Positions 39,588-54,240 are shown, counted from the stretch's first letter. The stretch: 64,000 bases of DNA from Cunninghamella blakesleeana (GCA_017871115.1 JAFCIZ010000002.1:496001-560000); one strand, 5' to 3'. The notes: generated by a model not told the origin, from the letters alone. Translations and numbers: made by a program.

Positions 39588-39677
39588 ATGTGTTCCAATT
39601 ACTTACAAAAGAAGAAGCAAAATACTATGAAATGTGAAAAATCACAAGGCTTTTGTGTTTGCTGTGGTGTTGGTGAG

Positions 39678-39713
<36 letters not shown>

Positions 39714-40164
39714 AAGTATCTTTTCATTTATTCATTTTTCAATTTTTTTTTTTTTTCCATAGATGTTACTCGATTCAGGTACATAATAATAGTAATAATA
39801 ATAAAAATTTAAACATGACAAAATTCATATATTAATCTTTCTTTGCTTATTTATTTACATTTATATATATAAATAATTAGTCATGAGTCTGGGTAAATAA
39901 ATACTATAATAATTTTAATAATAAACATTAGTATCATCATACGATTCAATGATCATGTTTGATTAATCATACATTTATTTATATAATTAGATGTCGCTAT
40001 TCAGGTTAAATAATCATTTCAATTATTCAAAATGATACACCATCAACAAAAATAGCAAAAAGTTTAAATACATATATATTTCAATTTATTCAATATCAGC
40101 AACTCTCTATGATTATTATTATTATTATTATTTAAAACACGACAAATTTTCTCTTTTTATGTAA
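39588..40164 (+). CDS. Candidate micro-exon gene for a Cys-containing small protein
   Basis: Proposed exons: 39588-39672, 39763-39778 (16 bases), 39881-39892 (12), 39991-40004 (14), 40100-40164. All join in phase to a 63-aa protein, MCSNYLQKKKQNTMKCEKSQ, GFCVCCGVDVTRFSHESGCR, YSGATLYD, a short Tyr run and KHDKFSLFM. The four introns would be 90, 102, 98 and 95 bases, exactly the size class of introns elsewhere in this window, with GTGAGT, GTACAT, GTAAAT and GTTAAA donors and AG acceptors. Cys, Cys-Cys, His and Cys could bind zinc. The first ATG follows an (AAT)n run and a long pyrimidine-rich leader. The last exon is the weakest. No family recognised; could be chance. Confidence 0.38.
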
Positions 40165-40899
40165 ATATGAAAAAATGACAATGATTTAATACTTTTTATA
40201 TACACTATCTATTTATTTATTTATCTATCTATCTATCTATCTATATGTCAATCCAAAGTCTTTTTTACTTTTATGTTTTATAATTTTTTTTTTCCTTTGA
40301 TACCCTTATTTTATTTTATATATAATTGGATTTTGCGCATTATTCAAATAATAACTTATGGTTTTTTTATATGAATTTTTATATTTTATTTTTATTTTTT
40401 TTTAATGGTCAATTTTTACTTTAAAATCTCCCTTTTTTATTTTTTTTTCTCCACACGTTTTAGATTGTTGTTTAATCTCTCTATTCTTTCCTAATCTTTT
40501 ATATATATATATATAATAATAATAATGTTTCCCTTCTTCTCCCTTTTTTTTTTTAATTTTGATTTTGATTTCGAATATAAAATTCATGCAAATTTTACTT
40601 AAAAGAAAAAAAAATACGTCATTTTTTTTTAATATTCTCCTCTTTTTTATATTTTATTACTATATTATGTCAAAAAAGAAAATTTTTTTTTGACACGTTT
40701 TTTATATATAATTGATTCTACGTACGTACCGATATTTTTTTTTTTTTTTAATATATATTAAAATAAATAAAATAAATAAATAAATATGTCTATTTTTTTT
40801 AGAAAAAATAAAAATAAAAGAGACTTGGCACCAAAGTAAATAAAAAAACAAAAACAAATGGTGGTTAAAACTAGCCTAAATTAATAATTTATAGCCGTA

Positions 40900-40933
<34 letters not shown>

Positions 40934-41208
40934 CAAATAATATGCAATCAATATTTTTTTTTACTCACTACTTTTTATTATCGTTATTATTATTATTGTG
41001 TATATATTTTTGCCTCCTTATGTATACGTAAAATATTATCTCCTTCTAAATTAAGTAGTTATTTTTTTTTAATAAAGAGAGAGTGTATATATATTTGCGT
41101 CATATACATTTTTTTTAAGACTAACCAAATATATATATAAACATTATATAGAATTTTATTAAAAAAAAAAAAAAAAGGTAGAATACAGAATATGTATATA
41201 TATTATTT
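40165..41208. other. Intergenic, T-rich
   Basis: About 1 kb of T-rich DNA between the candidate micro-exon gene and the 3' end of the F-BAR gene. Includes an (ATCT)n run near 40206-40243 and a 30-base poly-T tract near 40898-40926. No coding signal. Confidence 0.5.
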
Positions 41209-44200
41209 TCAACATTGTTGCATAAAGTTGCTTGGAATACTACCATCTCTACCAAAATAATAACCATCCCATGATACGGCTTCCCACCAACCATCTGGAT
41301 GAGCATTATAAACAGCAAACATTTCTTGAGCAGAAAATGATAACTCAGAAGGATCTTGAGCTATGTAATCATACAATGCATGACCTAATAATAAAATAAA
41401 ATAAATAATACAAATTAAAAAATGTATTCAATTTATTAATTACTTTTTAAAATATTTAAATGAGCGATCTCTTTCTTTCTTTATCTATCTATATATACTT
41501 ACACCAAAATAATATTTCTCTTCTATCTGGTAATAATGTTGGCCTTGGAATACATGGTGATGAAGGGCGTGGTGATAAAGTTGGTTGGAAAGATAAATAA
41601 GGACTATTAGGTCGAGAGACATGTGGTGAAGGCGGTGGTATATTGGTATTTAAATTATTGTTATGTGAATGATGTTGATAATTATTAGTAGGTATTAAAA
41701 TAGGAGAATGTGGCATAGCATTAACCATGTTTGGTGATCGAGGTGATGGACTGAAAGCCTGTTGTTGTTGTTGTGCTGGTGGCATCATTGGAGAATGCAT
41801 TGGTTGTAATGTATGTTGCTGTTGTTGTTGATGATGTTGATGATATTGTTGTTGTTGAGGAGTAGGGTGAGAATATAACATAGGTGATACAGGTGCTGCA
41901 TGAGTAGACATCATAGGTGATGGGGCCCTATTTAAAGTCCCTGAAGGTACCTGTTGTTGTTGTTGTTGAAGATAATTATAGGATGTATTAATAGGTGAAG
42001 GTATATTTCTTGGTGATGAAGGGTATTGAGATTCAACATGATTGGATGAAGATGAAGATAATGGCGATGAGGATGATACATAATTAGAATCATTAGTATA
42101 AGGTGCTGTTGTCACTTGATTAGGTTTGGGCCTAGGTGATTTAGGTGGCATGACAGGTGTAGTAGTAGTGGTAGTAGTAGTAGTAGTAGTTTGATGAAGT
42201 GTTTGGTTATTGTTCTCCCTTATATTACTATAATCCTCTTCTTTATTCATATCCTTTAGAGAATTAGTTGAATCCTTTTTTTCTTCCAAAGACGATGATT
42301 GTTGTTGGCAATGATTATAAAAACGATCTTGTTGAGATGAATCATCAGATTTATTCATTTGTTGTTTATCATGGATAGGCTCTCCTTTTTGTTGTTGGCG
42401 ATTTTTATTATTATTACTGATACGATCTTCATTTTCATTTGCTAATTTCATTTTACTTGAAAAGGTGTCATTACTACTATTATTGTTATTGTTATGAACT
42501 GGTGATGAACGATCATTATCCAAATCAAAATGTTGTTTACTAGGCCGTTGTTGTTGATTTTGTGATTGAGGTTGATAGGATTTTCTTGATGGTTGTTGTT
42601 TTTGTCGTACAGAAGCGTCCGATTTAGTTTCAAACTTTTTTAATAGTTCTTCCAAAGCTGCAGGTGCTGATTTTTTTTTATCTTTATAAGTAGATTGATC
42701 TACAGGTTTACGTTTGACGGTAGAAGAAAAAGATGTAACCGGTGCCACTGGAGATGGTTTCTCTTGAGGAGGTTGAGGTTTAGGTAACTCCTTATTAATA
42801 ATTTCAGTTGGTTTTTTCTTTGGTAAAGAAGCTGGGGGATTTTTGTTATTAAAGTAATGACTAACATAATCAGAAGTAGCTAGAAAAAATAATATATATA
42901 TATATTAATAATTAATTAATGAGCATTATAGTCCCACTTGGTATGCATTTTTATATTTATATATAGGATAAGTACATACTAGGTATACGTTTGCCAACAC
43001 TTTTTTCTTGAATACAATAATTACGTTCATCTTCGGCAGTACATAATTCCAATTGATTCCTTATTTCCTCACATCTCTAAATTAATATAAATATGATAAT
43101 AATAATAATAATAATATTAAAATAATAATGAGATTGATATTATAATATATCATTTATTATAGTAATATTATATTAATAATTATAAGTGATAATAGTAACT
43201 TACTTGATCTTGGATCATTAATCGAGCTGAAGCCAAATTAGCATAATCCCATACATTTGTCGCAAAAAATTCAATTCGATCTTGTTCAAGTTCTTCAATT
43301 TGATCGCAAGAATTATTCCAATCTTCATTATATTGCTTGACCATTCCATCAATTTTATTGAGTAGCACACGATATTCGTTTTCTATTATATATATTAACA
43401 AAAAAGAAAAAAGAAAAATGTTACTATATCATTCTTTATTTTTTTAAAAAAATAAATATCTAATATATAGCCACCTTATTTTTCTCTTTATCGCTTTTCT
43501 TTCTCTTTATAATAATATATTTGACTTACGGAGAGTTTGACGTTTGGGATTTTCCCTCTCTAAGCTTTGATATTCTTCCCGTACATTATATAATTGTTCA
43601 ATATGGTCTTGTAAATTTTCATAAGTATCAAGTATGGATGTTTTTATCTATATATGTATAAATAAATAAAAATAACATAATTAGTATTACTCTATTAGTT
43701 TGCCAATTTTTATTATTTTTATTTATTTTATTTTTTTCATATTATTTACCTTATCGATGCTCTCTTTATGCTTTTCTACCCATTCTTTTAAACTTGTTGC
43801 CACATTATTTTGAAGACGCTGTGATAAATTAATATGAGATTGAGCCGACTTGGCCAATTCTTTATTAACAGTTAACAAAGCTACAGATACGCCACTTTTT
43901 GAACTAGTTTCTTTTTTTGTAGAAGTAGAAAAAGTAAAAGATTTTGCTAAAGTATCTAATTTTTGACCAAAAAGGAATTCTAATTCAGCTCTATAAATAA
44001 AATGAAAGAAATTATTATTGGCTTTCATCTATTTTTTTTTTATTTTTTTGTTTTATTATTTCCCTTTTTTTCGTTTTGTTATTTACCTTTCCAAATATAG
44101 TTGTTGTAATTGATCCAAATCTTCCACAGCTTTATTTAAATAATCCATTAATTGATCTATTCCTCTAGTATCACAAGACTATAATATATAGTATTGTATA

Positions 44201-44380
44201 TTCGTATATTAATAATGATTGCTTTCATTTATTTTTACCAGTTATCAGTCATTTAATATTCATATATCTATATTATCTTACCCAAAAATGGTCTTTTAAT
44301 TTCATTACTGGTTGCTCTTGTTGCTCTTCATTGTTTTTCATCTCGTCATCATTTACTAAAGGTTGCGCGTTTGGAGGCAT
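41209..44380 (-). CDS. F-BAR and SH3 domain protein (PCH family, Cdc15/Imp2/Hof1-like)
   Basis: Membrane-bending scaffold of cytokinesis, septation or endocytosis. Eight exons: 44380-44282, 44178-44087, 43990-43750, 43647-43530, 43382-43204, 43076-42980, 42879-41503, 41384-41209; 792 aa. An F-BAR domain covers about residues 28-290: LKDHFWSCDTRGIDQLMDYL, LYLERAELEFLFGQKLDTLA, and helices ending QLELCTAEDERNYCIQEKSV. A long disordered middle has poly-Gln, poly-Thr, and Pro/Ser-Pro sites. A C-terminal SH3 domain covers about 735-792: HALYDYIAQDPSELSFSAQE, WWEAVSWDGYYFGRDGSIPS and NFMQQC. The conserved ALYDY, WW and P..N..Q positions are all there. The Ser/Pro-rich linker suggests CDK/MAPK phosphoregulation (inference). 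Confidence 0.9.
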
Positions 44381-44789
44381 GAGTCACTATTGAATAATCA
44401 GCTTTAATATATATTTATTTAAGTATTTTATTTTTTAAAAAAATTAAAAAACTAAAAAAGAGAGAAATAAAAAAAAAAGAAAAGGAATAATTATATTAAA
44501 TAGGGTAGGATTGAATAAATAAAAAAAATGCAAATGTTTTGATTTTACTTATTAAAGGTGTATAATAACAATTTTCCCGTTTTGGCAATTGCATAAAAAT
44601 ATGAATGTAATAAGATTTTATTACATATATAATAATAAATATAGAAATATCAATATGAATAAAAAAATAAAATAAAATGTAATTTATATATATGTATATA
44701 TACAGTATGATGTAAAAAGTAGGAGACGTAAGTGTATATGTGTATATGTGTACGTATAAGAAAGAAAGAGAGAGTAGCTATTAAGTGAT
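44381..44789. other. Intergenic between tandem - strand genes
   Basis: About 410 bases, AT-rich. It contains the F-BAR promoter and the Spt20 3' flank; nothing specific seen. Confidence 0.5.
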
Positions 44790-47700
44790 TTAATTATTTC
44801 CAGTAGGAGCATTATTATTATTGTTATTTAATGACAATTGTTGTTGTTGTTGTTGCATCTGCAACTGGATTTGTTGTTGCTGTTGCTGAAGTATAGTTAA
44901 TTGTAATTGAAAGTTTTGTTGTTGCTGGGGTGTTAAATTACCATTTTGTTGTTGTTGTTGTTGCTGTTGTAATATTTGTTGCTGTTGGAATATATTTAAA
45001 TGCAATTGCTGTTGCATAGAAAGCACAGGTGTTTGTCCTTGTTGAGCTGCCATAGCGGCTGCTACTCTTGCTTGCAACAAGTTTGGGTTTTGTTGTATAT
45101 TACCTCCATTTTGACGAAACATGGCTAATGCCGCTGGATTGTTTCTCATTTGTTGCATAAATGCGATTTGTTGAGGTGTCATTTGTGTTTGTACTGTGCC
45201 ACGCCCTCTACCACGCATAGCCGCTGCCTGTCTTTGTTGTTGCATAAGTAATTGGAAAGCTTGTGCCTGACTTGGATTCATTCCTTGTGTTGCCATAGCT
45301 ATATTATTATTAACAGGGTTATTATTTACTTGTAACCCTGGTGATCCTTGTTGACTACTTAACTGAGACATGGTTCTTTGGATTTGAGGACTTTGTTGTG
45401 TATTGTTATTAATAACTTGCTGCTGTTGCTGTTGCTGAGGTTGCTGTACCATCTGAGGAACTTGTTGTTGTTGTTGCTGTTGAAGTCCTTGTTGGATTTG
45501 CTGCTGAGGTTGTTGTTGTTGAGCTTGTTGTTGAATCTGTTGTTGGGCTTGTTGATTAGATACTGTTTGTTGTTGCTGCTGTTGAGCTTGTTGTTGAGCT
45601 TGTTGTTGAGCATGTTGCTGAGCTTGTTGCATTAATTGTTGATATTGTTGAAGTATGGCTTGGTTAGCTTGATGCAATTGTTGAATTTGCATTTGTGCCT
45701 GTTCTTGAGTAATTGCTCCTTGTTTAGCTTGATTAAAAATATGTTGACGTTGCATAAAGACAGTTGCTATTTGTCGTTGATGTTGGGGACTAAGTTGAGC
45801 AAAGAGCTGTTGATTTAGGGTGCTTGTCGCAGCAGGTGCATTATTATTTGGAACTTGTTGTTGTGGTTGCTGTGACCACTGTTGTTGTTGTTGTTGCGGT
45901 TGTTGAGCGTTATTATTAGGTAGACCATTTGGAAGCTGACTAGCAGCCTGCTGAGGAGTTCTTATATTATTTTGTTGCTGTGAATTCACTTGAACTTGAA
46001 CTTGTGGTTGAGATTGTGGCTGTGGTTGAGATTGTTGTGAATTAACTTGTACCTGTTGTGCTTGTTGAGCATTAGCTTGTGATTGCGCCTGCGCTTGACT
46101 ATTTAGTAATGCCTGTTGCTGTTGTTGGAAAAGAAGAGCTTGTTGTTGTTGTTGTTGTAATATGCGTTGTTGGATTAAACTACTGGTATTAGGGTTGGTA
46201 AGCTGAGTAAATAATTCTTGTGCTGTAGCAAAAGGAATAACGCCTGATGAAGCCAGTTGTTGAATACGCTGTAAAGCAGCTTGGTGAGTTAATTGTTGAT
46301 TACCTACCATGGCTAAAACACTTGCAATGGCTGCTTGTTGAATACTTGATAAAGCAGGACTTGAGTTTAATCCAATATTAGTATTTGCACTAGTCGTGGT
46401 TGGAACGCTAGCAACTGATGGAGCAGGAGAAGCTTGAATAGGTGGCTGTCTCGGTGTTTGAGGGGTTGGTGTAGTAGTGGATTGTGTAGAAACAGGTGAT
46501 TGTGGTACTGTAAGCGGTCCTTGAGTAGAAGGTTGCTTGATCATAGGAGTCATAGGTGTTGATTGTGGTAAAGTGGTGGCTGATTGTACGGGAGTTGGCA
46601 CAGCAGTATGTGAAATAGGTGATTGCACTGCTGAACTAGTTCGAGATTGAGCTTGTTGTGCCTGAGTTTGTTGGGCTTGTGTTAAAATAGTACGTTGTTG
46701 TGAAGCCAGTAATTTTGCTTGTTGTACTCCTCTTTGCGCTTGTAATTGTTGAGCATTCGCATTTTGTAAAAGGTTCATTTGTTGTTGTTGTGCAGCCGCA
46801 GCAGCAATTCTAGCAGCTACTGAAGGTGATTGAGGTACTGGGTTAGCAAGATTGTTATCGCATATCAAAGTATTAAATTGACCATAAATTGTTTTTAAAT
46901 GAACCACATAAGTTTCCATAAGGTATTCAGGGCCAATATTAAATCTATATATTAAAAAGAAAAATAAAGGAATATAAATATATAGAGTTTTCTATTGTTA
47001 GTATGATGCTACTTAAATTTTGTTTATTTTTATGTATTCACTTACTCTATATTGCCGCCGTTAAGACTTGTATCACTAACAGTTCCCCATCGAAACACAC
47101 CATCATATATGCCATTTTGAGAGTATAAATTAACTACAGTATAAACTTTTCCTATTTTATAATATTCATAGTAGTAAAGAAATATAATAGGAAAAAAAAA
47201 AGATGATAGTGATGAGTATTGTTGTAAAATATATATTGAATTCTGATATTGAAATACTTACTATTTTCTCCTTCGGGTCTTTCGAAACGTATGGTTCGAA
47301 CACATTTTTTACCATTTGGTGACATTGGAGGTTCAGTTAATGTCTTACGGTCTATTATTATTTAAAATAAAAAATATAAAGTATAAAATAGTTATTTATA
47401 TTAAGCCCATCAATTTTTATCATAATTATTATATTTTATATACATATATATGTTAATTACTTACTCTTTGTTTTCTTCATTTCAATAGAAGGTATTGGAT
47501 CATGAGATGATTTTTGTTTTTTAGTTCTCCAATCTTGAACAAAAGATATATTCCCAAAACTATATTAAAATTAATAAAGTAATAATAGAAAATTAGTTAA
47601 TTTATGTATCATGTCCTATAATTGTTTTAAATAATAATAATGATAATTGATAAGATAATTGCTTACCTTGGCTCAAATGGAAATGATCTTTTTGCACGCT

Positions 47701-49251
47701 ATTAATACAAGTATAAATCAAAATAAATTAATAAAGTATTAATTTTTTTTATTATTATTGACAATTGTTATTATTTCCATTATATATATATATAATTTAA
47801 CTTACTTTGTCCATGATTGTCATCAATTTATTATTTTCCACTTTTTTTGCAAGTTTTTGTTCTCTTTCTAAAGAATTCCATTTCTGTTTCTTTTTGGTTT
47901 TCTTTGATCCAATCGAAAATTCTACAGCATTACTAATACGAGAGACGTTAAATGATGGGTCTAAGCAAAGAGGCTCTTCAGTGGCCAACTAAAATAATTA
48001 TTTAAACAAAAATCATAATAAATAATATATATGAGAATATTATTGTATAGATACATTAGTTTTTTTCCTTTTGTTTCCGCTGTATATATATGTATTACCA
48101 AGATTTGAGCTTCTACTTCAAGAGCCATTTGCTCAGTCCATTGATAACCCCATTCTTCATTTAATAATTGTATATCTGTCCAAATACTTTCAGCAGTAGG
48201 TCGCATAACTACTCGCTTAATTTGTGTCATTGTGTCATCATTATCACTATTTATGTTTTCGTTATTTATTTGTCGATGGTCATGTATTTCAACAATAAGA
48301 CATCCTAATAGTTTTTTTTATAATAAAAAACAATAAAATAAAAATTATAGTGTATAAAGTTGTTTAGTTTAAAAATGTATTAGTTATGATCAATAAAATA
48401 TATATTAATATTACCTTCATAATATTGACAAGAAGCTTCGTTAAAAACATCCATTAAATCTGAGGGTAATTGTTTTTCTTTAACACAGGTTAAAAAATCC
48501 TAAAAAGATAAAGTATTATAGAATATGGATAAAAAAAATATTATGCCATGTTACAACTTATCAAAATTATTATTATTATTATTGTTGTTGTTGTTGTTGC
48601 TATTATAATTTACTTTGAACTGGCTTTTGTATGAAAAGAATCCATCCTAATTATTATTATTATTGTTATTAAAACGATAAAGAAAGAAGGAAAGGTTGTT
48701 AATCCTATGAACGCGTAATAATATTAAACTATTAATCGAAATTAATAATATATTGCATTTACCTCGTGTTCAAATTTAAAATAAGTAGGGTATAAATGTA
48801 ATATAAGTGATGGAGGATCATTGGTATGTCGTTCTATAAGACCTATGTGAAAAGAAAAAAAGAGTAAAAAAAAGAAAAACCAATTGAAAAAAAAGGATGA
48901 TATTAAATACTTAGTATTATACTCATGTAACATTATTTATATATGTATATATATTCTTTTTACTTTGATCGTCATGTTTTAAAGAAATCTATAAATACAA
49001 ATATAAATATATATATATAATATAAATACAAGTTAGTATATATAAAATAAAATATTTAAGTATAGTATATATTTATTTTAAAAACCTACAAAAGCTTCTT
49101 GCTTGTTTATCGAAGCTGGTATTTGATTTCGATTGATTTCTTTTTTTTTATATTTAGTAATGGAAGAGCCTTGTTTTGAATGTAAATCGGCTACTTGTAT
49201 TATATTATTTTGTTCACTTTGGAGCTTTGCCATTATTTTGGCAGCTGCCAT
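44790..49251 (-). CDS. spt20: SAGA complex subunit Spt20, Gln-rich
   Basis: Structural subunit that holds the SAGA co-activator together. Twelve exons: 49251-49090, 48988-48964 (25 bases), 48842-48763, 48646-48614, 48499-48415, 48304-48099, 47988-47806, 47698-47667, 47559-47465, 47351-47262, 47151-47046, 46944-44790; 1083 aa. The Spt20 domain is clear in the spliced product: PPSLILHLYPTYFKFEHEDG, FFSYKSQFKDFLTCVKEKQL, SDLMDVFNEASCQYYEGCLI, VEIHDHR, then RVVMRPTAESIWTDIQLLNE. A middle region (NGKKCVRTIRFERPEGENRK, YDGVFRWGTVSDTSLNGGNI) precedes about 700 residues of Gln-rich low complexity, typical of Spt20 and co-activators. The 25-base micro-exon (ISLKHDDQ) is needed to keep phase. Coding CAG/CAA runs are a slippage risk. 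Confidence 0.93.
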
Positions 49252-49646
49252 GGTTTAAAGTAAAATAAATATATGTATTTTTTTTATAAAAAAAAAAAAG
49301 AGAGGAGAAAGGAAGGAGAAGAAAAAAATTAAATAAAAATTTATTGGCCTTAATTTAAAAATCCGCACTTTTTTTTTGATGTTCTTGAGGAAAAAAATCA
49401 ATATTTCAGCATGATTTTTTTTTAAGCAATACATTAAACGAGTTTTATATTTATTAGTATAACGAAAAAATAAAAAATAAAAGATATTGATAATAAAGAA
49501 ATGAAAAGAGAAAGAGATAAAATTAAAATAAAAGTGAGATTATACAATAAAAAATTAATTATAAAGATATCATATGATTATATTTATGTATATTATAACG
49601 ATAATTTAAATAATAGTTAATAATATTAATAGTAATAATGAACACT
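49252..49646. other. Intergenic between tandem - strand genes
   Basis: About 390 bases between the Spt20 start and the Sel1-protein stop. AT-rich; promoter of spt20. No other feature. Confidence 0.5.
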
Positions 49647-50939
49647 TTAATCATATTTCTTTTTCCAAATCCAAGAATTTCCTAAAAGCCCATGACCTTG
49701 TTTATCTGCTTTACGATAATATTTTGCTGCTAAATGTAAATCTTTTTTTATACCTTGACCATGATAATAACAATGACCCAAGTCATTCTGAGCATCAGGG
49801 TCACCTAAATCGGCAGCAATTTTAAAAAAATGAACGGCTGTTTCTTTATTTTTTTTACACTAGTTTATAAGAAAAAATAAATAAAGTATAATGGAATATA
49901 TATATACAATGAATAAGTAAATAAATAAATAAATAAATAGATTTTTCTATTTTCATGTATATTGATATATTTAAAATAACTTGCTGATCAATGCTTATAT
50001 ACATATATATACATATATATATAAATATAGAATTACTTACACCCCAACCATGTCTAAAAGATACACCCATTTCATAAATAGCCATAATTAATTCACCTTT
50101 ACTTACTGATGTATTGACAGTACTGGACAAGCTATTTAAATCCAGCACGGCATGTTCAGCTGCCTTTTGAAGATATTGAAAAGCTAATTGTTCACTTTTT
50201 TTACATCCCTATTAATAGGTAATCAAAAGTAATAAATAGAACAATAATAATAGCAATAAAATTAGAATAAATAAAGAAAGTGAACAATGACCTTTTATGT
50301 GATTTTTCATTATGTTTATAATTATGATTTTAATTACGATTATTTTACCCATCCATGTCTTAATGATACACCATAAAGAAACATCCCCATAGGAGAATCT
50401 TTAGCAGCAGCATGACGAAAACAATCAGTAGCTTTTTCTAATTGCCCAGCTTCATGATATTGAATTCCCGATTGTAACATTGATTCTACAGGATTTTGAA
50501 TAGTAGCTTGTGGTTGTGAATGTGATTGTTGCGGCTGTGGTTGTTGTTTTGGTGGGGTATCATATTTTGCAGCATTTGGAGAAGTAATAGGCTGATTAAT
50601 ATTAGTGTTATTATAGTGTTCTTTATTAGTAAAAGTCGATTTATTAGATGGTGGTGATAGAGATGACGCCTGCGTCATGGAATGGGATGTAATATAGGAA
50701 GGGGTTGATATATTTTCAATAATAGCAGTAGAAGGGGTAGCTAAACCGGCAGCTTGTCTCATTCTAACTGAATCTTGACGAACACATTTTACTGAAGTAG
50801 GTGTATCGATTGATCTCGTTTCTGAATTTATTTCTATATCATCTTGATCGTTAAAGAAATCACCAATAGGTGAAGTTGGCAGTGGTACTTGTTTTGTTGT
50901 AGCATATAAATTAGATGAATGGGCATAGGTGTTTTGCAT
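49647..50939 (-). CDS. Sel1-repeat (HCP-like) protein
   Basis: Exons 50939-50349, 50208-50041, 49859-49647; 323 aa. The first ~150 residues are disordered and rich in Ser, Pro, Thr and Gln. Then come Sel1-like repeats: SGIQYHEAGQLEKATDCFRH with MGMFLYGVSLRHGWGCKKSE, KGELIMAIYEMGVSFRHGWG with CKKNKETAVHFFKIAADLGD, and PDAQNDLGHCYYHGQGIKKD. The two introns fall at equivalent points (after RHGWG-type segments), suggesting exon-by-repeat duplication. It ends with a conserved-looking GLLGNSWIWKKKY. Fungal relatives include Skt5/Chs4 and Dsf2-type adaptors, often at cell wall or bud-site complexes; the exact orthologue was not fixed. Confidence 0.82.
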
Positions 50940-51302
50940 CTTTATATAAATATATATATATATTTATACTTTATATACACTTTATATATATATAAATATA
51001 TGTTAAAGAAAAAAAAAAAGGAGCTATAATAAAAATTAAAATAAAAGAGTGAAATAGAGAGAGAGAAAAGAGAGAAATGTAATTAATGGAAAATTAGGAT
51101 GTAAAATTTAAATGATATTTTTAAATCCCCGCACTTTTTATTTTTGATATAAAAATAAAAATGGGTCTTTTTTTCTCGCTCTCGCTCTTTTTTCCCTCTT
51201 CTCTCTTCCCCGCTCCTTTTATATATTACCGCCCCTATCAAACTCCTTATATATTTATATTTATATTTAACTTTTATTTATTTATTAAATTAAATTAAAT
51301 AA
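50940..51302. other. Divergent promoter region
   Basis: About 360 bases between the starts of the Sel1 protein (-) and the deaminase (+). Has a pyrimidine-rich CTCGCTCTCGCTC stretch near 51176-51188. Both promoters must lie here. Confidence 0.5.
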
Positions 51303-51776
51303 ATGGATGAATTCGGTACTCCATATACTCAAGATCCACTTGATTTAAAATACATGCAACTTGCTATTGAAGAAGCTAATAAATCTGAGCCTGTTGAAAA
51401 AGCTTATTGTGTTGGTGCTTGTTTAGTCAATGAAAGTAGAAATGAAATTCTATCAACAGGATATTCAAGAGAGTTACCAGGAAATACTCATGCTGAACAG
51501 TGTGCACTAATGAAATTATCGGATCCTACTTTAGCGGAAGGCGCTACTATGTATACTACCATGGAACCTTGTTCTATACGACTTTCTGGTAATACACCTT
51601 GCATTGAAAATATTATAAAATATAAAATTCCTCGGGTGGTTATTGGGGTTCGTGAACCTCCTAACTTGGTTACCTGTCAAGGCGTTCAACTTTTGGAACA
51701 GCGAGGCATTAAAGTGTTCATTATTCCCGGCGTTCAAGAAGCTTGTCTTGCTCCTAATAAGCATATTCTACAATGA
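51303..51776 (+). CDS. Rib2/RibD-type pyrimidine deaminase (riboflavin synthesis)
   Basis: Intronless, 157 aa, cytidine-deaminase fold. Zinc site: His63-Ala-Glu65 (THAEQCALMKL) and Cys90...Cys100 in TMEPCSIRLSGNTPC. This 'PCS.RLSG..PC' spacing is typical of the deaminase that acts on the 2,5-diamino-6-ribitylamino-pyrimidinone phosphate in riboflavin synthesis (C-terminal part of yeast Rib2, N-terminal part of bacterial RibD). The protein is only the deaminase domain, without the pseudouridine-synthase half found fused in yeast Rib2. Later segments fit too (IPRVVIGVREPPNLVTCQGV). Substrate is inferred from motif similarity. Confidence 0.85.
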   Translation: MDEFGTPYTQDPLDLKYMQLAIEEANKSEPVEKAYCVGACLVNESRNEILSTGYSRELPGNTHAEQCALMKLSDPTLAEGATMYTTMEPCSIRLSGNTPCIENIIKYKIPRVVIGVREPPNLVTCQGVQLLEQRGIKVFIIPGVQEACLAPNKHILQ

Positions 51777-52214
51777 TTAAAAAATAAATGAATATATATA
51801 ATAACCCAATCAAAATAATATGAAAAAAAAAATTAAAGTATATAATAATTGGTGTGCTACAATATATAAATATATGCTTTTATAATGATTGAATTTTTTA
51901 AAATAAAATAGTATTATTTATTTATTTATTATTATATTGGGTCATAGATAAATTTATTGTATATGAAAATGTATTTTTTTTTTCCAATATATATATATAT
52001 GTGTGTGTATAAAATAAAATAAAATAAAATGTAAGCAAAAGTTTTTTAATGCATTATTTTATTTTTGAAGGAAAAAGTTAATAAAGAGAAAATGGTCGGG
52101 AGTTTAAATAATTTTTCTATACGCGTCATTTTTTTAAATCTTCAATTTTTTTCTCTTTTCTTTTTCTCTTCTTTTTTATATACTTCATTAAAAACTTACA
52201 CACATAAATATAAA
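51777..52214. other. Intergenic between tandem + strand genes
   Basis: About 440 bases, AT-rich with T tracts upstream of rpn11. Nothing else identified. Confidence 0.5.
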
Positions 52215-53854
<1,640 letters not shown>

Positions 53855-54240
53855 ATGGAAAGAAAATCACTACGAAGTTGAAGGTGAAGAAAATGATAAT
53901 AATAATAATGGAGTTGCATATAAATATATTTTTTTACTTTTTTAAAAAAATGATATATATCTATATATAAATTGAATTTTATACATTTAGTCATGAAATG
54001 ATTTTTTTTTCTTTTTTTTGTCTTTGTTTTAAAAAATAATAATTGTAATAATTTATAATAATATAAAGATGCTATACCAAGAAAAATAATAAATAAGCAA
54101 CTATTATTATTAAAATAAAATAATACGTATTGCTCTATGATCATGGCAACGTTATATAAAGAAAAAATAGATTCATAAAGATAAGATAATCTAATTTTGA
54201 GTTATTTCAATATTAATATTATAATATTATTTTTATATAT
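53855..54240. other. Intergenic, rpn11 3' flank
   Basis: About 390 bases of AT-rich DNA between the rpn11 stop and the first base of the palindrome. No feature seen. Confidence 0.5.

Noticed and set aside
45378..45818. Long plus-strand Leu-rich frames opposite the Spt20 Gln region
   Set aside because: Antisense shadows of CAA/CAG codons; Leu/Ser-only composition with no independent support.
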